This document shows, in pieces, positions 1 to 10,266 of a stretch of 64,000 nucleotides of DNA. The stretch's first letter is position 1. Each line of letters opens with the position of its first letter. Below the pieces are notes generated by a model. That model made no database searches, was not told the origin of the DNA, and saw only the letters and a program-made list of their open reading frames with translations. The DNA is taken from NCBI GenBank assembly GCA_905250125.1, contig CAJNOL010000102.1, positions 62,001 through 126,000 on the forward strand, written 5' to 3'. Source of the stretch: Rotaria sordida. Taxonomy: Eukaryota; Rotifera; Eurotatoria; Philodinida; Philodinidae. The translations under genes were made by a program, and so were the position numbers.

Positions 1-3000
1 CCATAAACAATAAAACCCATATCGACTAATTTTTGTCGAAAATAACGTGTATTATCAGCAAGTTGATAAATACGTTTTTTTCCTTAAAAAACAAAAAAAT
101 AAAAAGTAAATTTAATCTTTAGTAATTTCTCGTTTTCTTCTAAGAATATGTTTTTCTTTTTCTTACCTTCTGGACCCTGAAGAAGACGAAGAGAAGATAT
201 TATTTGTTGTACTACTGGTGCTGGCATACTTGAAGCATACGTATTTGCATGAGAATTCATACGAATATAATCGATGAGAGACTACAAAGAAAGAAAATAT
301 AATAATATATATGTTTGAAATATGTGTAGACATAGTTCATAGGATTTTATGCATGAATCGCTTTGAAAAAAATAAACCGAGGCTTTAATTTTTTTTTCAT
401 GCACGATTGAATTTTTTTTTCAAAAAAAAACAAGTTAATAATTTTTGAAATTTATGCTTTAATGCATAAAATGACTTATTAATTATACTAAGTTTATGTA
501 GGATGAATAAAGAATTAATGAATTTTACTGTTTTACGTTAAACACTATAATCTAACTACTAAAGGCTCTTTTTTTTACCTTTTTTCCTGCAATATAACCA
601 CCAGCTGAAGCAAAACTTTTTGTAAATGTTCCCATTAAAATATCTACATCATTTGTATCAGCACCAAAATAATCTACAATTCCACGACCATGTTTACCCA
701 TTGCACCGATTGAATGTGCTTCATCCATATATAAATAAGCTTTATATTTCTTTTTTAATTCAATTAATTCCGGTAAACGACATATTGAACCTTCCATACT
801 AGAAATAAAATAATAAATAGTTGTATTTTACATGCAAAAAAAAACAAAATAAGAGAACTATTTGTTTGATAGATTAAAAAAAAATACGAATTGTTTATAT
901 TTTACAGGTTATGTCATAAAAAAAAGAAGCTTTAAAGTTTTATTTATTATTATATTTTATTCAAAGAAGTAACGCATGCAAAAGCGCACCTACCAAAATG
1001 ACTATCAACTTCTTTTTTCCACTCACTATAAGAGGTCTTTCATTATTAATAATTTAGATAAAAACTTATGATTCACTAACCTATAAATTCCTTCAACAAC
1101 AATAATTATTTTTTTCCATGGACGGTTTGTACGCGGATGACCGTGAACGATAGCTGCTCGTAATTTTTTCTCCAAATCTTTCATATCTATTACAATAAAA
1201 AAAAACAACACATAATAAATAATTATTAATTATAATCAATAATTCACCATTATGTGCAAATGTTTGATAACTAGCACCTGATAAACGAATACCTAAGATC
1301 AATGAAACATGATTCATTTCATCACTTAAAATTAAATCTCCCTAAAAAATACAATACAATAAGATTTTTAAAAATATATTCAATTTTTCTTTGTATACTT
1401 TAGATGCTAAAACTGGAAGATTAAGTGAATTTGTTGCAAAGCCCTAAATAAATTAAAAGAGAAAAAAAATTTTTACTATTAAATTTCGTTGGTTCTATGT
1501 GAAAGAAACAAACCATGCCAAATGCAATTGAACTTTCAACATGAAGAAAATCAGCAAGAAGTTGTTCGAGTTCAACATGATATCTCTGTGTACCTTGAAG
1601 AAAAAAAAACTATTCAACATTTATTCATATACATTCGACAAAACAAAACTACATAACATATATAAAATTGTGTTAACATTGAATCACTGGGATATTTTTG
1701 GTCGCAAAGGTCATTAACACTATCGAATATACTATCAAATGTCTTTATTATCTCTTTTTTTTACAACGAAAAAGGCCAAATTATTTTTTCTTTTTTTTTT
1801 GTAAAAATCAATATCGTTGATGTATTTTTCATTTTTATTATCATACTTTATTTAGTATTGATTTTAAATGTTAATAAAAAATCGAACTATTATTAAATTT
1901 TAAAGAACTGGATGACATCAACACTATTTACCTTTATAAATCAACAAACATAAAAAAAAATGATTAATTATACTAACGAAAACGATAAAGAGTCCACTTT
2001 AAAATGCATCGTCATTAAGAAGAATAGAACAAAAATGAAAGTTAAAGCATTAGCTATTATGAATCGATCTATTTCTTTTTTTTTTTTTGGTGGGTGTGCG
2101 TGGCACTAAATATTTTCACAAAGTAAATATACTACGCTTCATACCTATTTCAGTTCTTGTATTACAGTTTGCAACACCAAATGTTTTAATTGAATTGATA
2201 GCATTTGTAGCACATGGACCTGTTTTTTCAGCAAAACCTAAATAATTATATGAACCTAAATTGATTGCGCTTATTGTTTTTCCAGTATATCTTTTATAAA
2301 AGAAATACAAAAAAATTAATTAAAAAAAAGATTAAAGAATTATATTTTTTTAAAATTACCTATATGTCCAATTGTAATCATCTGAAACCCGTTCAGTTAA
2401 TTCAAATTGTGCACCGGGCACACTTGCAATTGGTCGATTAAAAATATCCCGAACACGTGTATACATATTTCGTGTATAAAAAGATTCATAACTTTGATAT
2501 AGTGGTACAAAAGCCTAATCGAAAAATAAAATAGAATAATTAATGAATTTAAAATTAAAGACAAAAACAAAAACTAAACATACCAATGAAGCATTTGGAT
2601 CAACAGCACCACGTTTCGTTTCAATATGTGATTGGCGAAGAAAATCTCTTAACCAACCAAATAGACAAAGTATAGCATAACTTAAATAGGTTAAAATGGC
2701 AGCATATAATGGTGTTTCTTCAAATTCTTCACGTTGTAAATTTTCATCGTCATTGTTATTTTCAATTCCAATTTTATAATTATTTTTTTTTAAATTTTCG
2801 TCAATCTAGACAAATAAAATTAATAATTAAAAGAATAATTAATGAATATTAATCTATATAATACTTACTAATGGAAAAACAGTTTGTCCCATTTCTTCGT
2901 TCGAATGAAATTTTGATGTTAAATGACGATGCTACAAAGAAAAATAATGTAAAGATAATGAAATGTCGACAAGAATATATATATATATATGTATAATGAT

Positions 3001-3253
3001 GGATCAATATCATCTTTTTATGTATGCATATGTCAATGATCAATATTTAGTCTACAGACAAAAGTAACAACAAAGAAAGCGATAGAAATGCAGATAGCAA
3101 ATGAAGACTAGGACGGTAAAAAGAAAGATGTTTTTGCATTTGAAAAAAAAAGAGACGGTGCACAAAAATTGTTAACAGACGACGGTGATGATAATATATT
3201 TGATAACTTACAACAGTTGTAACATGGCCGGCCTGTAATGACGAAGCCACCAT
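1..3253 (-). CDS. SPTLC2: Serine palmitoyltransferase subunit 2 (3' end beyond window)
   Basis: PLP-dependent long-chain-base subunit of serine palmitoyltransferase, which condenses serine with palmitoyl-CoA in the ER membrane, the first step of sphingolipid synthesis. Twelve exons are visible: 3253-3212, 2931-2869, 2805-2584, 2514-2360, 2290-2145, 1593-1514, 1443-1399, 1341-1248, 1186-1081, 798-579, 281-167 and 82-1, all phase-consistent. About 456 residues are present, against about 560 for the animal enzyme. Exon 3 carries the N-terminal membrane helix ([20 protein letters not shown]). Exon 10 has [17 protein letters not shown] and GTFTKSF, whose Lys is the expected PLP Schiff-base residue; exon 8 has [10 protein letters not shown]. 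The start at 3253 directly follows an acceptor-like TTTATTTCAG. An in-frame upstream Met at 3280 would translate through that tract and looks spurious. The gene is divergent from the zinc-finger gene at 3748. Only the last ~100 codons are missing. Confidence 0.95.
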
Positions 3254-3747
3254 CGTTCTGAAATAAACAAAAAAAAACATTGTGATGATTCATATATAAT
3301 AGCGAGATGTATCCATCCAAAAATCGGACCATATATATATAAATATAACATTTGTCACTGCTCCCTGTTTTCTCTATAAAATCTCTATAAAATAGTGACG
3401 AAAGAAAACGAGCCTTATAGAAAGAACTCAAAAAAAAAAAAAAAAAAAAAAAAAAATTGTCCTGTTCTTTTCTATTGCTTTATTATCAAGAGTTATTTTA
3501 TTTCTCTCTGTATTACTCTTCAAAAAGAAAAACACATATAGGAATGATAATCGCAACATGATTCACTTAGAAAAAAAAAGGAAGACACTATCTGTATGCT
3601 CTTTTCAATAGAGGTCGTACATACGCATAAATTAAAATATCTTTTTGATTAGTCTATATGTCGATCCATTTAAAATGAAAGAACAACTTTTTTTTCCTTT
3701 TCTAACTCATTCTCTTGATCGGTCATTCAGTAAACTATCTATCGGTC
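3254..3747. other. Divergent intergenic / shared promoter region
   Basis: Roughly 0.5 kb between two divergently oriented genes. It holds a pure A tract of nearly 30 nt at about 3429-3456 and otherwise AT-rich sequence. No ORF in it looks coding. A bidirectional promoter is inferred from geometry only. Confidence 0.4.
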
Positions 3748-5897
3748 ATGCTTTGGGGTAAATATTTAGAAAAAAATAAAGAAATTTCTCGTTTTATAAT
3801 TCAATTTAAATTTATTCTTTAATTAGATTCAACAATTATTAAAGAAGAATCATCAATGGTTCTTGATAATATGAATAATAATGAACAATTTCAATCAGCA
3901 ACAACAGATAAATCATTTATTGATCAATATCAAGCTGATTTACAATCAATGGTAGATTCATTTGTTACATCTGTTGATGGCTTATCAACAATACGACCAT
4001 CATCTATTAAACCACGACGTATTATATCACCATTAAAATATCAACGTTCTATAACATCAACTTCATCATTAGTTACATTTGATCGTGATCCAGCAGCAAC
4101 TGAAACAACTGAACATTTAACAAATGAACTTCGTTGGTTATTAATACAATATGGACCACATCAACCACGTGATGATGAAGATCATTTTTTAGCAAGTGCA
4201 AAATCAACAAATAATGGTAAAGGATGTATACGTTTTCGTTCAAAATGGTTTGATGATCCACGATTTTCTGATTGGCTTGAATATTCATTATCAACGGGTC
4301 GTGCTTATTGCTTTTATTGCCGTTTGTTTGCTGAATCAAATCGAAATCGTGCTTTTTCACGTGATGGTATAGATTTATAATATTTAAAAGAACTTTTTTT
4401 TTTGTTTTATCTCGATGTTATCTTTCTAATTTAGGTATAAAAAATTGGCGTAAATGTTTAGGATCACGTGGTCAAAAGAAAAGACGTTCAACAGGAACAT
4501 CAATGAAATCTGATGAAGATATAATTATATGTCAAAGACGTGGCTTATTAGAATCACATGCTATGTCTGAAGCTCATAAACAAGCTTATAATAAATATCT
4601 TGCATTTGTTGATCGTATGCATTTCAATTCAGAACCAATTGAAAATAACAATGAAAGCAAGCAATCTGGTAAATATTGATTTTGAAGAAAATATATATAT
4701 ATATATATATATATATACTTCTATATTGATATTAAATTTCTTTAAAGAAAAAACTACGTCAGCAAATATGTAACATATTGAAATCGAATGTAAATAGTTC
4801 GATCTAGATTAAAAAAAAAAGAAATATATGTTGGAGAAATTTTTATTTTATAATTTTTAGTTTACGAGAAACATAATTCCAGTTCACAATGTTCTCATAT
4901 TGTTAAGTAACATTACATGTTTATCTTACTATTCATTTAGTAGTAAGATAAAGAAAAAGATGATCGTTTTTTTCCTTCTATTTGTTAATATATTATATAA
5001 ATTCTGATCTAAAATAATACTAAGATGTCAGGATGTTTTTTGTTTTTTCACTCATTGTAAATTTAGAAAACAAAAAGATGATTATTTTTGTGATATAGCA
5101 AATAATTTACGTGTTCAAACAACATCAGATTAGGCATTAGAGTCAGTCGAGTCCGAAAATTTTAGGCCCGACGTGTTTTACTACGCATACACCCAAGCGT
5201 AATAATAGAGTCATTGATAGTGAATTATATAAATTAGCTGTTGCGCCACAAATATAGAAGAATGTTTGCTTTTGACAAGTAAACGAAGAATGAGCTAATG
5301 AACTGTTTGATCTAATAAGAGATTGAAAGGAATCTGAAAAATAACCTAAGTTCATTGAATTTGAGTTTTTCCATTGACTTCAACACGTAATTTAACAACG
5401 TTGCTGAAATATCTCTTTTAACATTTTCTAGTATCATTCCTCCAACTTCAATATTTTCTACCGACGGAAAAAAATATTTTGTCATGTAATTCAGTACATA
5501 AAGGAGTTTTCCTTCATTCAGGTCAAAACGATCTAAATCGTTTAGGTACATGTCTATATATGATATTACATGATATTTTTTGTTTGTTCGTTAACATATT
5601 TCTCGTTAGTTCGATTTTTAATGACTTTCTACTAATGAAGTTCTCTCAATGGAATATCAGAGTAAATTTATTCTTTCGTTAAATCTTCATATGTATGAGA
5701 TTGATGATAGAAATTCAATATCCTCAAATCATCATGATTTTCCAAAGGGTTTTATAAAGAGAGATAAAAATACGAAAATAAAAACCGTTTTTCAATTCTG
5801 TAATTATTGATTAATTTACTTTACTATCAAATATTTATTTATTTATTTTTTAGGTGATTCTATTTCTGAAAGTAATCTTTCACACAAAACTAAATAA
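3748..5897 (+). CDS. TTF-type zinc-finger protein, hAT-transposase related, no catalytic domain
   Basis: Four exons (3748-3757, 3827-4366, 4435-4668, 5854-5897) join in frame to a 275-aa protein. Residues 1-110 are Ser/Thr/Asn-rich. The core FRSKWFDDPRFSDWLEYS, followed by GRAYCFYCRLFA and then ESHAMSEAHKQAY, matches the TTF zinc finger (C-x2-C and later H-x5-H) that precedes the transposase domain in many hAT elements and in ZMYM-type proteins. No DDE/RNase-H-like or dimerisation region follows; the last exon gives only about 14 residues before TAA. It may be a domesticated DNA-binding fragment or a truncated transposon gene. The intact frame across three introns argues for a host gene. Intron 3 (4669-5853) is about 1.2 kb, unlike introns 1 and 2 (about 70 nt). 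The last exon is the least certain part. Confidence 0.7.
4669..5853. other. Long intron with (AT)n and weak antisense coding relics
   Basis: Intron of the TTF-finger gene. It contains an AT microsatellite at about 4691-4717. Between about 5143 and 5551 there are two minus-strand open stretches of unclear origin, possibly a decayed transposase fragment. No intact gene is seen. Confidence 0.4.
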
Positions 5898-6267
5898 GAG
5901 ATTGATATGTATTTTGTAGTGTAAAAATGCTTTTTTGTTTTGTAGATTCGTAGGTTTGTTAGAATTGATTGTGTAAATTGATTTTCAATGTTTTGTTTGT
6001 GTTTTTGTTTCTTTGTTTTATGTCAAATCAATATGATAAAAGAAACAAACAATGAAATCATAGTTCGTTAATATTGTTTGTGCACTATGTCAGATATGCG
6101 GTTTTTTGTTATTATTGTTGTTTTTTTTTGTTGTTATTAACGAATATTATTATAAAAAAATAAATTAATAAGCGCGTGATGTATCGTTGCTTTTATCTAT
6201 TTGAATGTATATTCAAAAATTAGTTTCCTGTTTGTCGTTATCTAATATAATAATAAAACGAAAATTA

Positions 6268-6594
6268 ATGACAAAACAGGAAAGATTAATAAGTGAAATA
6301 ATTGCTGTACATGATCAGAATCTTGAATCGATTATAAATAAATCTGATTATGCAAAAAATTTATTATTACAATCATTATTTGATCGACAAATTCAAGAAT
6401 ATATTCATTTAAATTATAACATACCAATTGAAATCTATGATAAATATATGTATCGATTAAATTCATTGATTATTCATAATCCAAATGATTTTGACAAATA
6501 TAAAAATTTGTTAGATAAAAATCGTTTTATATCTGAAATAGAGTATAATCAATTTTTATTATTTTTTTTCTCAAATTTTTTATATTTAAAATGA
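6268..6594 (+). CDS. Hypothetical small protein (108 aa), weakly supported
   Basis: A single open frame from ATG 6268 to TGA 6594; an in-frame ATG also exists at 6205. The predicted product is Lys/Asn/Ile-rich and helical, beginning MTKQERLISEIIAVHDQNLE, with no family I recognise. Third-position composition resembles neighbouring genes, but the C-terminus drifts into a Phe-rich run encoded by a T tract, which suggests the true 3' end may lie elsewhere or that this is a relic. No signal peptide or membrane helix is evident. Confidence 0.3.
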   Translation: MTKQERLISEIIAVHDQNLESIINKSDYAKNLLLQSLFDRQIQEYIHLNYNIPIEIYDKYMYRLNSLIIHNPNDFDKYKNLLDKNRFISEIEYNQFLLFFFSNFLYLK

Positions 6595-6704
6595 AATAAT
6601 ATTGATCAAAGATTTTTAAATGAAAAGAAAAAAAAAAGCATTGCTTTCTATATTTGATAATATGAACTCGAAGAAATGCATTAAATTATCCATTATGTAT
6701 TTAC

Positions 6705-6882
6705 CAGCGGCGGATCTAGAAATTTTTCAATATGAAGCGATTATTCGCATAAAATGTATTTTGAAGCTCTATAAAGGTAGTTTCAGCTCCATTTTAAGCG
6801 TTTTCTTCTAGAAAAAATCAGTTTTTTGTTCTGTCGATATGGAGCAATCGTCCCAAGCGCCCTCCCCCTAAATCCCCCACTG
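6705..6882. mobile_element. Non-autonomous hAT-type MITE, 178 bp
   Basis: The left end starts CAGCGGCGGATCTAG. The right end, read in reverse complement, starts CAGTGGGGGATTTAG. These are typical hAT-like terminal inverted repeats. An exact 8-bp direct repeat, GTATTTAC, flanks both sides (6697-6704 and 6883-6890), the target-site duplication length of hAT elements. There is no coding capacity. The intact duplication implies a relatively recent insertion. Confidence 0.9.
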
Positions 6883-7908
6883 GTATTTACAAATTCGTTG
6901 CTAGATGTTTTTGAAAAAAAAGAAAGAATGATGATTATGTTTTATTGAAATATTGTTCATAATGATCAGATTTTATGCAAAAATGATTCTCAACTTGGAG
7001 ACAAAAATATTGTATGAATAAATCTAGATTAAGAATAAAAATAAATATTCTATATTATATAAAATCAATTAGTTGATCTATAAATAAACAAAGAGTATAC
7101 TGCAATGTTTTTTATATCGGCAAAAATGGAACGTGACCATCTTTGATTTGATTTTAATTTTTATAAAGATTATTTTTCCGAACAAGTTCCTTTTCTACGA
7201 ATATGTGTAATAATATTGGCTCTTTCAACTGGTACTTAATTAAGCTTAATTAGCTAATGAGTTAAAATGTAATTAACACATAACTCTCAAATCTCATGCC
7301 AGATAGATCAAAGAAATTTAGAATAGTCTTCACACCATAAACTATATTCATAGTGAAGTTTTTGAATAAGACTGAATTTTTAAAAAAATCGGCTTTTCAG
7401 AGATCTGCTCATGTTACAAAGCGAGACTTTTTGTTTTACTATCATCTCGAGGTCCACAATAAGTATCTGTATTATTTACAATTGGTTTTGAAAATTTCCA
7501 TTCAGTTATAAGAGAATTTTTCGTTTCTATATTCGTACTCGCTCACATCGCTAACCACAAAGAAACTCTACTTGTCAAGAAACTTAAGCATGTTCGAGAA
7601 AAATTCTGTATAGACTTTCTAGCCTGAAAAGTTCTCTACAAAACACACTGTTTAGTTTTCGAAAATATTATTCGAGCTTGCAGTGAAAACCTTTTTCCTT
7701 ATTTTTGGTGTCATGCGGTTAATGCTAGTGTTTTCAATAATAACTCAGTAAAATAAAAGTCTATAGGGCTACTGTTTTCAAAGTATCTAGAGTAATTCAA
7801 TTTATATATATGATACAAAAAAAATTTAGCTAAAAGGAGTTTCAAAGTCTCGACATATACGTGTTTTTATTTTGCAAAATCCTGTCGCTAATGAATGATA
7901 TTGCTCAT

Positions 7909-8612
7909 AAATTATTGTCGGCGTCACACTTAAATGGACTCCACCGTTTTTTGAATATCTCGACACTAGTTTGAGCTACTGATCTGCGATTTTTGTCAAT
8001 TGAAAGAGAAGAAGTCGGGATATCTTTTCCTCCGATAGTGTATTATACGAAATCCTTTTAAAATTAATCATCTTCGTAAAACATGCAAAAGAATGCATAA
8101 AAATGACCTGTCATCTAGATGAAATTTTGACTTCGACCTATGATTTAGATAGAGAGACTTTACATCTATAGTTCAAGATAGAATACAAATGGTTCTCTTA
8201 TTACATTCTAACGTTGAGCAAATGGAATCATGTATTTACATGTACAAATAATAGAGAATTTTACTGATTTTTTTTACTAAGTTTTCACGCTTTTTAATAT
8301 AATACCTTGACATTTCGATGATAATGTAATGAAAAATAAGAAAGTGCATTGTATCTAGAACTATAGATCTGAAATTTCTCTATCTAAATCACAGACAAAA
8401 ATCAAAATTTCATCTAGATAGCAGGTCATTTTCATGCATTATCTTCGAAGATGATTAGTTTTTAAAAAACTTCGTCTTATACATCATCGGAGAAAAAGAT
8501 ATCTAGACTTCTTCTCTTTCAATTGATGAAAATTACAGATCGATAGCTCAAACTAGTGTTGAGATATTCAAAAAACAATGGAGTCCATTTAAGTCTGGCG
8601 CCGATAATAGTA
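7909..8612. repeat. Foldback (long inverted repeat) element A
   Basis: The stretch from about 7909 to 8190 is recognisably repeated in inverted orientation from about 8345 to 8612. Matching blocks include AAATGGACTCCA / TGGAGTCCATTT and AATTGAAAGAGAAGAAGTC / GACTTCTTCTCTTTCAATT. Arms are about 270-280 bp with scattered mismatches and an internal spacer of roughly 150 bp. No ORF. It is interpreted as a MITE or foldback transposon relic; element ends are approximate. Confidence 0.85.
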
Positions 8613-10266
8613 AAGCATTTCAGAACAATCCATTGATCCCTTTAGTTTTTATTGCCAATACAATCACAACATGTTGTTACTCATTCTTCCAAACATATCC
8701 AATTACTTATTATTGCAGATTGTTGCACGCCTGTTCTTAGTTGAAATATTCGTTATAATCATGATTCAATTAAATAACTGGCGCTCTACGAAATTCCTAT
8801 AATGTTTAGATAATTTTATTGTTCAATATACCATTAGTAAGAGCAGTACAAATTGTATTAAATATTCTATTTGAATAGATATTTCATGTTGGAAAATTGT
8901 TTTCCTCGTATCCTATGTATACCGTGATCGCAGATAGACTTTATTATACTGTTTTGTTCATACATCGAAGAAAGTAGAAGTTGTTTTAACAGCGCCAATT
9001 TGTATGGAATCTTTTTTCTGTAGAAAATTCTTACAGTTGAAATCATAGCACTTAAGTTATATACCTTTATTATGCTATGAATAGCAGGAATAGAAAGCTT
9101 ACGTGAGTCTTAGCAATACATTAAGTGTTAATCTCACTAATCGATAGATTCATGTTTGATGAGATACATATTTATTCTGTTGCAGGGACTGCAATAAACT
9201 TGTTTTTCACTCCTGTTAGGTATAGTGTAACAAAGTTAAAGAGCTTGAGAACTATAATCGGTTTCGATTTCAAATATAAGAGTTTCGTACGCAAAAAAAG
9301 ATTCCCTACAAATCTACGTTGTTAACACAACTCCTACTTTTTCCAATGTGTGGATAAGATAGTACAAGAACGTCTATCTGCGTATTTTCTGACTCTCCGT
9401 TCTCGAGCTCATCGCAACAGAAAATGATAACTTTCTATAACTATGCATAGTTAGTAAAAGCTAAAAAAAGAAAACTCGCAAATGACTACATAAATGTAGT
9501 ATGTACCGATCTCAATTTTCAGCAATGCAATTTCAATTAACATAAGAATGATAAACGATTTTATCTAGAGTTGATCCTGTCCTGTCGAAGATTTACATTA
9601 TTTCTTCTGCTCACAACAGTTTACTGGAAGACTAACTTACCAAATTTTTATTATCTTTGATAAAAAAAAAATGGAGGCCAAATCATCAAAATCACTGTTT
9701 TGTGAAACTTACTGAAGATGAACGAAAACTCATATTGAAGATTCAAAAACTTTTATATCATCTCGAGACAAGGATCTTCCTGACATAGTTCGAATGAATT
9801 TCTAGTGACTCACCGTTCTCTAAAATATCGTGACACAAACTACAGATTTCGTTATAGCGAAAAACATGTAGAGTATGGAGGTCAAATGCATATACGACCG
9901 ACTACAGAAATGCTTTGCTTTGCACTGCATTAATAAGAAGGACCATCGTTGCTTTTTTAAACGTTACTATGTTAGATTTTTTTAGAATTGATAACTTCTA
10001 GAAATCTCAAGACTAAATATTATTTATTGTGTTGATATATTATCAACTTCTGATGTCCTCCATTTTTGTAAGGCCGAATATACACAATAATAAAAACATA
10101 TCATTTTTCTTATCTTTAGTCTATCCTATAAAGAATCTCTTCATATATCTCAAAATGTATGTGGCAAGATCTTATACATAGTTTTCATTCTTTTACTTGG
10201 CTCGGTGTAGTTACTTATTATCAATTATTTGTAAAAAAAAGAAAAAAGAATTAAAAAAGAAAAATA

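Larger units (their letters stand above)
6595..10266. other. Gene-free region with degenerate DNA-transposon derivatives
   Basis: No convincing coding exon on either strand in 3.7 kb. It contains a hAT MITE (6705-6882) and a foldback element (about 7909-8612), described separately. The rest is AT-rich and less biased than the gene flanks, as expected for old transposon debris. Confidence 0.6.

Noticed and set aside
3047-3431. Overlapping minus-strand frames around the SPT2 first exon
   Set aside because: Only 3253-3212 fits the splice model; the rest reads through the intron and a likely 5'UTR acceptor.
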